Source: Candidatus Rokuibacteriota bacterium
GTDB lineage: Bacteria > Methylomirabilota > Methylomirabilia > Rokubacteriales > CSP1-6
Reading direction: 5' to 3'
Assembly (NCBI GenBank): GCA_003220495.1
Contig: QHSP01000017.1
Coordinates: forward strand, 62,001 to 126,000
DNA length: 64,000 nt
Under the pieces are notes generated by a model that did no database searches, was not told the DNA's origin, and saw only the letters and a program-made list of their open reading frames with translations. Both the position numbers and the translations under genes were made by a program. Shown here piece after piece: positions 35,607 to 45,158 of the stretch. Each line of letters begins with the position of its first letter. Positions within the stretch are counted from its first letter, which is position 1.

Positions 35607-36731
35607 ATGGCGTGGCGCATCCCGGTGGCTCGCCCGGACATCGGCGACGCCGAGCTCGAGGCTGTCCGCGCTGTCATCGAACGGCGCTGGCTCACTCAAG
35701 GGCCCGAAGTCCGAGCGCTCGAGGCGGCCTTCGCCCGCTTCTGTCGCGTCGAGCACGCCGTGGCCACCAACACCGGAACCGCGGCGCTCCACGTCGCGCT
35801 GCTCGCGCTCGAGATCGGCTCTGGTGATGAGGTCATCACGACCCCGTTGTCGTGCATCGCGTCCGCGAATCCCATCCTGTTTCAGGGCGCGTGTCCCGTC
35901 TTCGCCGACGTGGAGCGAGCCACCTACAATCTCGATCCGGCCGACGTCGAGAAGCGAATCACGCCGCGGACGAAAGCCATCCTGCCCGTGCACCTCTTCG
36001 GTCATCCGGCCGACATGGACCCGCTGCTCGAGGTGGCCGAGCGCCACGGGCTGCCGGTGATCGAGGACGCCTCGCAGGCGGCCGGAGCGGAGTACAAGGG
36101 GCGGCGGGTCGGCGGGCTCGGCAAGGTGGCCGCCTTCAGCATGTACGCGAACAAGATCGTCACCGCGGGTGAGGGCGGCATGCTCACCACGCTGGATGCT
36201 CGACTCGCCGAGCGGATGATCGCGATCCGTAACTTCGGCCAGCCGGCCGGCCAGCACTTTCTCCATCCGTTTCTCGGTGGAAATTACAAGATGAGCGATC
36301 TCCACGCGGCCATCGGGCGCGTCCAGCTCGACCGCGTCGAGCGCTTCATCGAGCAGCGCCGACGCAATGTCGTCGAGCTCGGCCGGGCGCTGGCGCCGCT
36401 GCGTGGGCTGATCGACCGCCTGCCGGATGAGCAGCCCGGTCACCGAGCGGCGCCGTTCGCGTACCACCTTCTGTTCCGAAGCCCCGCCTTCCGCGACGCG
36501 GCCGACGAGGCGCTCCACGCGGCCTCCATCGAAACGCGCCCGTTCTTCTCGCTGATCAACGACCAGCCGCCCTACCGGGCGCTCGGCTACGATCCGGTCG
36601 ATACGCCGGTCGCCGCCGACGTGTTCTCACGGGGGCTCTACGTCTCGAATTCGCCCGATCTCACCGCCGACGAACGTGCGCTCGTCGTGCAGACCCTGAC
36701 CGGCGTGGCGCGGACGCTGGGCGTTGCATGA
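35607..36731 (+). CDS. DegT/DnrJ/EryC1/StrS family aminotransferase
   Basis: GTAALHVALLALEIGSGDEVITTPLSCIASANPILFQGACPVFADVE; FSMYANKIVTAGEGGML. Confidence 0.94.
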   Translation: MAWRIPVARPDIGDAELEAVRAVIERRWLTQGPEVRALEAAFARFCRVEHAVATNTGTAALHVALLALEIGSGDEVITTPLSCIASANPILFQGACPVFADVERATYNLDPADVEKRITPRTKAILPVHLFGHPADMDPLLEVAERHGLPVIEDASQAAGAEYKGRRVGGLGKVAAFSMYANKIVTAGEGGMLTTLDARLAERMIAIRNFGQPAGQHFLHPFLGGNYKMSDLHAAIGRVQLDRVERFIEQRRRNVVELGRALAPLRGLIDRLPDEQPGHRAAPFAYHLLFRSPAFRDAADEALHAASIETRPFFSLINDQPPYRALGYDPVDTPVAADVFSRGLYVSNSPDLTADERALVVQTLTGVARTLGVA

Positions 36732-37855
36732 GGATCTGCTCGCCCCACTGCGGCATCGCGCCGGAGTCGGGGTCCGGCGGCGAGGTGTACGAGCGCGAGC
36801 TCCTCAAGGACCTGGCGGGGTTGGGCGTGGAGTGCCACATCCCGCTGGCGCAGGGCAAGCCTCACGACCAGGACGTGCCCGGCTGGACCATGCACCCGGT
36901 GTGGCCTCCGAAGGGGCTCCGTTGGTACGTCGCGCCGTTCGTATGGCCACGGGCGATCAAGCGCGTGTGGGACGCTCAGCCCTTCGACCTCCTGCGCGCG
37001 CATTCCGTGCGCTTCATCGGTCCTGCCGCGCTCCTCGCGCGCCGCCGCTATCGGCTGCCCGTCCCCGTCGTGACGCACCACCACCACCTGGATCCGAGCC
37101 CGCTCAATCCGTACATCGAGAAACGGGTGCTCGACGCCTCCGACCGGGTGATCACCGACAGCGAGTTCGCCCGCCGTCAGCTCGCCGACGAGCTCGGGCT
37201 CCGCACCGATCACGTGACCGTCGTCTACTGTGGCGTCGGACCGAAGTACGCGCCGATGCCGAAGGACAAGGCGCTCCTCGCGCGCTATGGGCTCGAGGGC
37301 CGTCAGGTTCTCCTCTGTCTGGGACCGCTCATCCACCGAAAGAACCCGTTCTTCCTCGTCGAAGCCTTCGCCGAGATCCGACGCGCCGCGCCCGGACCGG
37401 TGGCACTCGTCTGGGTCGGCGCCGGCCCGCTCCGCGCCGAGCTGACCGCGCTCGCCCGAAAGCTCGGCCTCGAGGGCGACGTGATCTTCACGGGCTACGT
37501 GCCCGAGGTCGAGAAGGTTCCTACGCTCAATCTGGCCGACGTTTTCGTCTTTCCTTCCTTGCTCGAGGGCTTCCCGCTGGCGCCGCAGGAGGCGATGTCG
37601 TGTGGCAAGCCGGTCGTCGCCTTCCGCGTGGCCTCGCTCGGAGAGATGGTGGACGACGGGCAGTCGGGATTCCTCGTAGGCAAGAACGACCGGAGCGCGT
37701 TCGTCGCGCGCGTGCTCGCCCTGCTGCGCGACCGTGATCTCCTCGCGCGATTCGGCAAGGCCTCAGCGGAGCGCGTGGACCGGAACTTCCGCTGGGACAT
37801 GACCGTGCGTCGCGTGCTGAAGGTCTATCAAGAGGTCGTCGATGGGTTCCGCTGA
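36728..37855 (+). CDS. glycosyltransferase family 4
   Basis: MRICSPHCGIAPESGSGGEVYERELL; VFPSLLEGFPLAPQEAMSCGKPVVAFRVASLGEMV. Confidence 0.93.
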   Translation: MRICSPHCGIAPESGSGGEVYERELLKDLAGLGVECHIPLAQGKPHDQDVPGWTMHPVWPPKGLRWYVAPFVWPRAIKRVWDAQPFDLLRAHSVRFIGPAALLARRRYRLPVPVVTHHHHLDPSPLNPYIEKRVLDASDRVITDSEFARRQLADELGLRTDHVTVVYCGVGPKYAPMPKDKALLARYGLEGRQVLLCLGPLIHRKNPFFLVEAFAEIRRAAPGPVALVWVGAGPLRAELTALARKLGLEGDVIFTGYVPEVEKVPTLNLADVFVFPSLLEGFPLAPQEAMSCGKPVVAFRVASLGEMVDDGQSGFLVGKNDRSAFVARVLALLRDRDLLARFGKASAERVDRNFRWDMTVRRVLKVYQEVVDGFR

Positions 37856-38684
37856 GCTCCCGCGCGTCCGCTGCCCCGACTGCGGCAAGGAGGTGGGACC
37901 TCTCGTCGGCGAGTTGGTGTGCCAGGGGTGCGGCCGGCGATTCGTCGCGGAGGCTGACGTCTGGGATCTTCTACCGGCCTCACGCGACGCGGTGAAGGTC
38001 AACGAGGATCGGGCCCACGTCGAGGCGGGTCTCCCGACCTGGCGCCGACTCTTCATGCACAAGCGGTACTGGCTCGATTGGTGCGACGCGGACTGGCTGC
38101 CGACCATCGTCGACGGGCGCACGCGCAGGTTCCTCGAGATCGGCGGCGGGCTCTGCTATGCGAGCGCCCTGGCCAAGGCGAAGGCCCGCGACGCCCATGT
38201 CGTGGCCACGGACGTTTCGCCACGGTACCTGCGCCACCACGCCGTCAGGGTCGGCCAGATTCTCGGGGCGCCCGCCGACGTGTACGCGGCGGCGGATGCC
38301 GAGGCGCTCCCCTTCGAGGACGCGCAATTCGACGCGGTCTACTCGCAGGTCGTCCTGTACCGCCTGCCGAGCCCCGAGCGCGCGCTGCGCGAGATCGCGC
38401 GCGTGCTCGCGCCCGGCGGCCGCTATCTCGGGATCGAGCGTGCCTCGCCATGGGCAGGGCCCTGGCATGCGCGCGAGGCGCGGACCATGCGCGCGCGCAT
38501 GGAGTCGCAGGGCGTCGCGGAGCGGCCGATACGCTACCGCGAGTGGGCGTCCATCCTCGCCGAGAGCGGCTTCGCCGCCGGATGCCTCGAGCCGGTCCCC
38601 GGCCACCGCGTGCGGGCGGCGTGGCTGCGCCGTCTGGGCAACGCGGTGCGGCCGATCTACGTGGCGATCCGCCTCACGCGATGA
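37842..38684 (+). CDS. SAM methyltransferase with N-terminal zinc-ribbon (Trm112-like)
   Basis: RCPDCGKEVGPLVGELVCQGCGRRF (two CxxC pairs) followed by FLEIGGGLCYASALAKAK. Confidence 0.9.
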   Translation: MGSAELPRVRCPDCGKEVGPLVGELVCQGCGRRFVAEADVWDLLPASRDAVKVNEDRAHVEAGLPTWRRLFMHKRYWLDWCDADWLPTIVDGRTRRFLEIGGGLCYASALAKAKARDAHVVATDVSPRYLRHHAVRVGQILGAPADVYAAADAEALPFEDAQFDAVYSQVVLYRLPSPERALREIARVLAPGGRYLGIERASPWAGPWHAREARTMRARMESQGVAERPIRYREWASILAESGFAAGCLEPVPGHRVRAAWLRRLGNAVRPIYVAIRLTR

Positions 38685-39466
38685 TGCTGGGGCTCCGTCG
38701 CTCCGTGCTCTCCACAGTCGTCCTCGCCAACGCGAAGGCCAAGCGGCTCGCGATCCGGCTCACGAAGTGGACCGGGAAGAGCCGCGACTATGTGCACCCC
38801 AAGCATCTCCTGGCCGACACGCTGGAGCACTACTGGTACCTCGAATACGTGGCGCCGGGCGCGGCCCTGCTCGACGTGGGCTGTGGCAACGGTATGCACA
38901 CGCTCAAGGCGGCTCGGCGCGGCGCGCGCGTGGCCGGCGTCGACGCGAGCCTCGCATCGCTCGGGGTCGGGCTCCGCGCGAGCCGGCAGGCGGGCGCGCA
39001 CGTGAGCTTCGTCGCGACCAACGTGGAGGAGGGACTCCCGATCGTCAGTCGGCGCTTCGACACGGTGCTGTGCCTGGATTTGCTCGAGCACGTGTACAAG
39101 CGTGACCTCGTGCTCAGCGAGATCCGCCGTGTCTTGAAGCCGTCGGGCATTCTGCTCCTGGGCGTGCCCAACCGGGCGACGGCCTGGAAGCGTCGGCTCG
39201 AACGCGCGGGGCTGCCGGTCTACTCCGATCCCGATCACAAGATCGAATACACGCTCGATGAGCTGCGGGACGAGCTCGCCCGCGGCGGATTCGCGATCGA
39301 GCGGCTCCTCCCGAGCGTCTACGACACCCCGCTGACCGGGTTGATCGATGTGGTCGGCGGGTTGTCGCTTCCGGCCTACCGGTACCTCACCGACTTGCGG
39401 CGCCGGCTGGTCGCGCGCTGGCCCGACGAGAACGCTGGCTTCTACGCCGTCTGCTCCGTCCGATGA
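38681..39466 (+). CDS. class I SAM methyltransferase
   Basis: ALLDVGCGNGMHTLKAARRGARVAGVDAS; LDLLEHVYKRDLVLSEIRRVLKPSGILLLGVPN. Confidence 0.92.
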   Translation: MMLGLRRSVLSTVVLANAKAKRLAIRLTKWTGKSRDYVHPKHLLADTLEHYWYLEYVAPGAALLDVGCGNGMHTLKAARRGARVAGVDASLASLGVGLRASRQAGAHVSFVATNVEEGLPIVSRRFDTVLCLDLLEHVYKRDLVLSEIRRVLKPSGILLLGVPNRATAWKRRLERAGLPVYSDPDHKIEYTLDELRDELARGGFAIERLLPSVYDTPLTGLIDVVGGLSLPAYRYLTDLRRRLVARWPDENAGFYAVCSVR

Positions 39467-40743
39467 AGATCCTGTTTGCGACGGAATACTATCCGCCGTT
39501 CGCGCCCGGCGGCAGCCCCTGGTCGATCCAGCTCCTCGCCGAGGCGCTCGCCGGCCGCGGGCACGCGGTGACAGTCGTCACGCCGGGCTGGGGCGGAGCC
39601 GGCCGGCATGATGGGGCGGGGCCACGCGTCGTTCAGTTCCCCGTTCGGCGCCGGCTGCCGCCGGGCGCCACGCTCGCGCCCACCCGAAGCCTCGTCGGCC
39701 CTGGGTTCCACCTGAGCCTCTATCGCGCGCTCGTCGACGAGGCGCGTCGTCACGGCGCCGACGTGATTCACGCGCAGGACAAGCACGCGCTGGTCGGCAG
39801 CTATCTCGCCGCGCGGCGCCTCGGTCGCCCGGTCTTTCTCACGCTCCGGGACGTCGGGCTGATCTGTCCCATCGCGACCTGTCTGCTCTCCCACGAGTTC
39901 GTGCCCGACGACTGCAGCGCGCTCAAGCTCCAGCGCGAGTGCGCCGGCTTCTATCTCGATCACTACATCGGCCAGGGAACCCTGCGCCGAGCCCGAGTCC
40001 GGCTGAATCTGGCGCTGCTCTACGCCGACGCGCAGCTCAAGAATCTTGTGCTGCGTCGCCTCGACGGCCTTATCAGCGTGAGCGCGGGCCTGCTCGAAAT
40101 CTACCTGCGATCCGGACACGGGCGCCGCGAGCGCGCGCGCGTCGTCTACACGCTGTCGTCGGCCGCGCCCCCGGCCGAGGAGGCGCAGGTGCGCGCGGTG
40201 CGCGCCCGTCACGGGCTCGACGGCCGGAAGGCGGTCGTGTACGCGGGCAAGCTCTCGCTCGGGAAGGGGGGCCCCGTATTCCTCCGAGCCGCGGAACGCG
40301 TCGCGCAGACGCGCCCCGACACGGTGTTCCTGATCGCGGGAGCGGACGGCTCGGGACAGCGCCCCGCGGCCGACGTTCGCTGGCTCGGACGGGTCGCGCA
40401 CGAGGCGATGCCCGCGCTGTACCGGGCCGCAGATCTCGTGGTCGTGCCCTCGGTGGGACCCGAGGCGCTATCGCGCGTGCCGCTCGAGGCGGCCGCGGCG
40501 GGACGGCCGACGGTGGGCGCACGCGCCGGTGGCATCCCGGAGGAGATCCTCGACGGCGAAACGGGTATCGTGGTCGAGCGCGGCGACCCGGAAGAGCTCG
40601 CGAAAGCGATCTTGCGGCTTCTCGAGGACGAGGGGCTGCGCACGCGCCTGGGCGAGGGCGCCCGGCGGTTCGTCGGACAGCGCTTCGGGGCCGACGCCGT
40701 GGTCGAGTCGCTCCTGGCCGCCTACGCGGAGTCGGGGCGCTGA
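39463..40743 (+). CDS. glycosyltransferase family 4
   Basis: MKILFATEYYPPFAPGGSPWSIQLLAEALAGRGHAVTVVTP; VPSVGPEALSRVPLEAAAAGRPTVGARAGGIPEEI. Confidence 0.94.
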   Translation: MKILFATEYYPPFAPGGSPWSIQLLAEALAGRGHAVTVVTPGWGGAGRHDGAGPRVVQFPVRRRLPPGATLAPTRSLVGPGFHLSLYRALVDEARRHGADVIHAQDKHALVGSYLAARRLGRPVFLTLRDVGLICPIATCLLSHEFVPDDCSALKLQRECAGFYLDHYIGQGTLRRARVRLNLALLYADAQLKNLVLRRLDGLISVSAGLLEIYLRSGHGRRERARVVYTLSSAAPPAEEAQVRAVRARHGLDGRKAVVYAGKLSLGKGGPVFLRAAERVAQTRPDTVFLIAGADGSGQRPAADVRWLGRVAHEAMPALYRAADLVVVPSVGPEALSRVPLEAAAAGRPTVGARAGGIPEEILDGETGIVVERGDPEELAKAILRLLEDEGLRTRLGEGARRFVGQRFGADAVVESLLAAYAESGR

Positions 40744-42551
40744 GCCGTCAGGAGCCCCGGTCAGCGGCCATCGGAATCCTGCCGGCGCTCGGCAGTGGCC
40801 TCACGGATCTCCGGCGCGGCGGCCAGCACGAGCGGCTCTTGGCCTACGACCTGCGCCACTACGCCGCCGCGTACGGCACCGTGTACTACTTCAGCTACTT
40901 CGACGAGACGCTCGCCGACTTCACGCGCGACGCGCTGCTACGCGAACGCGTGGTCGTGCTCCCCAAGCGCGGTCCCTGGTCGCCGCGAGCTCACGCGCTC
41001 CTTCTTCCGTTCATTTATCGCGACCAGCTCCGGCGCTGCGAGGTCCTTCGCGTCATGCAGTTCCCCGGCGTGATTCCCGCCCTCGGGGCCCGCCGGCTTT
41101 TCGGGACGCCCTTCGTCGTCACCTACGGATATCGGTACGGGGAGGTCGCGCGTATCGCAGGCTCGCGCGTGAAGCCACGCCTCTATTCGCTGCTCGAGCG
41201 GGTGGCGATCCCGCGAGCGGCCGGGATCATCGTCACGTCCAGGGAGCTCGAGGCGCACGTGAAGGGGGTGCATCCGACCGCTCGGGTGATCTACGCGCCG
41301 AACGGGGTCGACGTGACCGCGTTCGCTCCGCGGCCGTCGGAGGCGGGCGGGAATCGTCGCTCGGTGCTCTACGTCGGGCGCCTGTCGGCCGAGAAGAACC
41401 TCGAGCGGCTCGTCGCCGCGCTCGGCCGCCTTACGCCGCCCGTGCGTCTGATCGTGATCGGCGCCGGGGATCTGCGCGCTGTTCTCGAGCGCCGGGCGGT
41501 CGCCGCGGGACTCGGCGTCGAGTTTCGTGGCGTCGTCCCGCACGGCGAGCTGCCGGCGTACTTCAACGCGGCCGACGTCTTCGTGTTGCCGTCACTGACC
41601 GAGGGGCATCCCAAGGTCCTGATCGAGGCGATGGCCTGCGGACTGCCGTGCGCCGTCTCGGCGCGAGGCGGCAATCTGACGCTCGTCCAGGACGAGGTCA
41701 CCGGGCTCCTGTTCGACCCGGAGGACACCGCCGCGATGGGCCGCGCCGTCGAGCGGCTCCTCACCGACGTGACCCTGGCACGCCGGGTGGGCGCCGCGGC
41801 GCGCGCGCTGGTGGCCGATCGCTACGACGTACACGAGCTCCTCGAGGCCGAGGTGCGCTTCGTCGAGCAAGCGTCGCGGGACGCGCCGCTGCGGGAGCTC
41901 TTCGAGGACTACGCCGAGGCGTTCCCGATCGACGACACGCTGCCCGAATTCGTCGTGCAACGGTTCGACGAGCTCCTCGGCGCCGCGCCGCGCACGGTGC
42001 TGGACGTCGGCGCCGGCGACGGACGCTATCTGAAATTTTTCCAGTCGCGCCTCTCCAAGGCGATCGTGGTCGGCTGCGAGATCAGCCTCACGCGCGCCCA
42101 GCGCATGCGCGCGAAGGGGCTCCGGGTCGTCGTCGCGCGCTCGGAGGAGCTTCCGTTTCGTGACGGCGCGTTCGATCTGGTCACGCTCATCGAGGTCATC
42201 GAGCACACGCAGTCTCCGGCGAGGAGTCTCGAGGAGGTCCGGCGGATCCTGCGCCGTGGCGGCCGGCTGGCGCTCACGACGCCGAACTACCCGGTGAAGC
42301 GACTGTACGACGCGCGCGCGGCCGTCCGGGCGCGCGACGTGCGTCGCTTCCGCGACGACCCGACCCACATTTCACCGCTGTCGGCGCGCCGCCTCGAGCG
42401 GTTGCTCAGACCGCGTTTCGAGTCCGTCGAGCTCGAGGGGACCTCGCTGTTCGGCGAGAGCCGGAGCCGATGGGTGCGCGCCCTCAAGGACTCGCCGTTC
42501 GGGCGCCGGCTCAGCAACAAGCTCTTCGCCGTCTGCGCGAAGGGGGAGTGA
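40740..42551 (+). CDS. fused glycosyltransferase (GT4) + SAM methyltransferase
   Basis: One frame: VLYVGRLSAEKNLERLVAAL...VLPSLTEGHPKVLIEAMACGLPCAVS then TVLDVGAGDGRYLKFFQSRLSKAIVVGCEIS...LIEVIEHTQSPARSLEEVRRILRRGGRLALTTPNYP. Exact start uncertain (CTG 40740 or nearby). Confidence 0.88.
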   Translation: MSRQEPRSAAIGILPALGSGLTDLRRGGQHERLLAYDLRHYAAAYGTVYYFSYFDETLADFTRDALLRERVVVLPKRGPWSPRAHALLLPFIYRDQLRRCEVLRVMQFPGVIPALGARRLFGTPFVVTYGYRYGEVARIAGSRVKPRLYSLLERVAIPRAAGIIVTSRELEAHVKGVHPTARVIYAPNGVDVTAFAPRPSEAGGNRRSVLYVGRLSAEKNLERLVAALGRLTPPVRLIVIGAGDLRAVLERRAVAAGLGVEFRGVVPHGELPAYFNAADVFVLPSLTEGHPKVLIEAMACGLPCAVSARGGNLTLVQDEVTGLLFDPEDTAAMGRAVERLLTDVTLARRVGAAARALVADRYDVHELLEAEVRFVEQASRDAPLRELFEDYAEAFPIDDTLPEFVVQRFDELLGAAPRTVLDVGAGDGRYLKFFQSRLSKAIVVGCEISLTRAQRMRAKGLRVVVARSEELPFRDGAFDLVTLIEVIEHTQSPARSLEEVRRILRRGGRLALTTPNYPVKRLYDARAAVRARDVRRFRDDPTHISPLSARRLERLLRPRFESVELEGTSLFGESRSRWVRALKDSPFGRRLSNKLFAVCAKGE

Positions 42552-43330
42552 CGCCCTTGCCCCTCGCGTACTACTCGGTCAGCGCCGACCGGGATTTCTG
42601 GGCCGAGCACTGGGGCGGCCATTCCACCGGGGAGCTGCTCGAGACGGCGCGAAGCTCGCCGTTGACCGAGCTCATCAGCCGCGCGCTGCCGCGCGACGGC
42701 ACCGTCCTCGAGGCCGGCTGCGGGCTCGGCCAGTACGTCGTGCTGCTCCGGGAGCGCGGCTGGCGGGCCGCGGGCGTCGACTGGGCGGTCGACGCGCTCA
42801 GGATGTGCCGGCGGCTCGCTCCGGTGCCGCTCGCCGCGATGAAGCTCGAGGCTCTCGCGATTCGCGACGCCTCGCTGAAGGCGTATGTCTCGCTGGGCGT
42901 CGTCGAGCACGACGAAGCCGGTCCCGACGGGATCCTCGCCGAGGCGGCGCGGGTGCTGAAGCCGGGCGGCGTGGCGGTCGTGTCGGTGCCGTACCTCAAC
43001 GGCGTGCGGACCATCGGCCGCGCGTGGCTCGCCCATCGTAACCGGGCGCTCGCGCGACGCGGCGCGACGTTCTACCAGTACGCGTTCACACGCCGGGAGC
43101 TGGTCTCCGCGCTCGCGCGCCACGGGCTCGTGACGCTCGACGCGCATCCGTACGATCCCGCGCGCCTGCTCCGCCGCTTCTGGGGGCAGGCGCCGGGCGA
43201 ACGCCGGACCGGCGGGGCGGTGGCGCCGCGGCGGGGGATGCTCGGCGGCGCCGCGCGGCGCGTGCTCTACACCGAACCGGCGCTCCGGTTGCTCGGCCAC
43301 ATGCTGCTCGCGGTCGCGCGCAAGCGGTGA
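42548..43330 (+). CDS. class I SAM methyltransferase
   Basis: GTVLEAGCGLGQYVVLLRERGWRAAGVDWAVDALR; ARVLKPGGVAVVSVPYLN. Confidence 0.9.
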   Translation: MTPLPLAYYSVSADRDFWAEHWGGHSTGELLETARSSPLTELISRALPRDGTVLEAGCGLGQYVVLLRERGWRAAGVDWAVDALRMCRRLAPVPLAAMKLEALAIRDASLKAYVSLGVVEHDEAGPDGILAEAARVLKPGGVAVVSVPYLNGVRTIGRAWLAHRNRALARRGATFYQYAFTRRELVSALARHGLVTLDAHPYDPARLLRRFWGQAPGERRTGGAVAPRRGMLGGAARRVLYTEPALRLLGHMLLAVARKR

Positions 43331-43360
43331 GCGGGGGCAGAGGCCTGCGCGAGCGGTTGG

Positions 43361-43366
43361 TATACT
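43361..43366 (+). promoter_or_regulatory. -10 box TATACT, 7 nt before the ATG at 43374 (leaderless)
   Basis: gcggttggTATACTgcgcgcgATG. Confidence 0.6.
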
Positions 43367-43373
43367 GCGCGCG

Positions 43374-44333
43374 ATGAGCGAGGCGTCGTACCGACTCGTC
43401 GACGCCGGGGACGAGCGCGTGCTGACGGTTGACGGGCAGGAGTTCCACACCCACTACAGCGAGCGCGTGATTCGGATGCTGATCGCGCGCAAGGGGCCGC
43501 GACGCGCAGCGCTCTACTTCCCCTTCAAGAAGGAGCGTGGTGAGCATTTTCTCGGCCCGCTCTTCCGCTACCTCGACACGAAGGCCGTGACCGGTCTCAC
43601 GGTCCTCGAGGTCGGTTGCTCGTTCGGCCACAACACCGAGTATCTCGCCGAGCGGCCCGCCGTCACGAGGATCCACACGTACGATACGGACCCCGACTTC
43701 GTGGCGATGGTCCGGACGAAGGTCGAGGAGATGCGGCTCGCCAAGGTGAGCGAGGTCACCCTGCTGACCAACGAGCAGACGTGCCGGCTGCCGTGGGCGG
43801 ACGGCACCTTCGACCTGGTGCTGGTGGTCGGCATCGTCGAGCATCTGTCACGGCGCTACCGTCGCGTCCAGGTGAACGAGTACTACCGCGTGCTGGCGCC
43901 GGGCGGCCACATCGCGATCCTCGACACGCCGAACCGCTGGTTTCCGTACGAGACGCACTCGGTCGGCCTCCCGTTCGTCCAGTGGCTGCCGCCGAGACTG
44001 GCCTATGGCTATGCCCGCACGTTCCGGCCCGCGTTGTACGGTGCGATGTCGTACGAAGACTTCACCGCGGAGGGCTCGGGCTGGCAGAACGCAACACTCG
44101 GTGACTGCCTGCCCTCGGCGGGTATTCGAGGCCTCGAAGACTTGACCGAGACGGCCGGCTACGGCTGGCGCTTCTTTCGCGACACCGCGCGGTCGCGAGC
44201 TCGGCGGAAGCTCTTCCCACTCTTCGCGCTGGCCGTCAAAACCCTGGAGAAGCTCGGGCGACCACCGTCGCTGTGCCTGCCTTACTTGAATCTGCTGCTC
44301 CGCAAATTTCCCGCCGTGACGCCGAAGGCGTGA
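43374..44333 (+). CDS. class I SAM methyltransferase
   Basis: LTVLEVGCSFGHNTEYLAERPAVTRIHTYDTD; VVGIVEHLSRRYRRVQVNEYYRVLAPGGHIAILDTPN. Confidence 0.9.
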   Translation: MSEASYRLVDAGDERVLTVDGQEFHTHYSERVIRMLIARKGPRRAALYFPFKKERGEHFLGPLFRYLDTKAVTGLTVLEVGCSFGHNTEYLAERPAVTRIHTYDTDPDFVAMVRTKVEEMRLAKVSEVTLLTNEQTCRLPWADGTFDLVLVVGIVEHLSRRYRRVQVNEYYRVLAPGGHIAILDTPNRWFPYETHSVGLPFVQWLPPRLAYGYARTFRPALYGAMSYEDFTAEGSGWQNATLGDCLPSAGIRGLEDLTETAGYGWRFFRDTARSRARRKLFPLFALAVKTLEKLGRPPSLCLPYLNLLLRKFPAVTPKA

Positions 44334-45145
44334 GCGTCCCGGCCGTTTCGGTTCTCATGCCCGTCCGGAACAGCGTGCTGTGGGTCCGCGAGGCGGTGAC
44401 GAGCGTGCTCGCGCAGACCGCCGGCGATCTCGAGCTGATCGTGATCGACGACGGCTCGACGGACGACACGCCCGAGGTGCTGGCAGCGTTTCGCGATCCG
44501 CGGCTGCGGGTCGAGCGGCGGCCGAGCGCGGGACTCACACGGGCACTCGTCCGGGCGCTCGAGCTCGCGCGGGCACCGCTCTTGGCCCGGCTCGACGCCG
44601 ATGATGTAGCCCTTCCCGATCGATTCGCGCGCCAGCGTCGCTTCCTCGACAGCCGGCCCGAGGTCGGACTCTTGGGAACCGGCGCCCGCGAGCTCGATCC
44701 GTTCGGCCGTGAGGTCAGGATCGTGCGCCCGCCCGCGGACCACGACGCGATTCGCCGGGCACTCATCCGCGCGAACCCCTTCGTGCACTCCTCCGTCGTC
44801 ATGCGTCGTTCGGTCCTGGACGAAGTGGGTGGGTACGATCCCTCGTTCCCGGTCGCGCAAGACTACGACCTCTGGATGCGTCTGTCGCGGGTCACGCGTC
44901 TGGCGAACCTGGCCGAGCCGCTCGTGATCCGGCGGCTCGCCCCCGGACGGGTCTCGGCGGTCCGCGACGACGACCGGCTCAGGGCCGAGGCGCGAGTGCG
45001 CTGGCGGGCGGTCCGTAGCCATGCCTATCCGTGGTGGTGTGCCGTCTTCGCCCTCCGGCCCCTCGCGGCGCTCGCCGTGCCGGCCGCCTGGCGGCGAGTA
45101 CTTCGCGGGCCAACGCCGTTCGAAGGCCCGCCGCACGGGGTGTAG
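44330..45145 (+). CDS. glycosyltransferase family 2
   Basis: AVSVLMPVRNSVLWVREAVTSVLAQTAGDLELIVIDDGSTDDT; LARLDADDVALPDRFARQ. Confidence 0.95.
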   Translation: MSVPAVSVLMPVRNSVLWVREAVTSVLAQTAGDLELIVIDDGSTDDTPEVLAAFRDPRLRVERRPSAGLTRALVRALELARAPLLARLDADDVALPDRFARQRRFLDSRPEVGLLGTGARELDPFGREVRIVRPPADHDAIRRALIRANPFVHSSVVMRRSVLDEVGGYDPSFPVAQDYDLWMRLSRVTRLANLAEPLVIRRLAPGRVSAVRDDDRLRAEARVRWRAVRSHAYPWWCAVFALRPLAALAVPAAWRRVLRGPTPFEGPPHGV

Positions 45146-45151
45146 TACTAT
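45146..45151 (+). promoter_or_regulatory. -10 box TACTAT, 7 nt before the ATG at 45159 (leaderless)
   Basis: ggtgtagTACTATgatcgggATGcggattctg. Confidence 0.55.
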
Positions 45152-45158
45152 GATCGGG

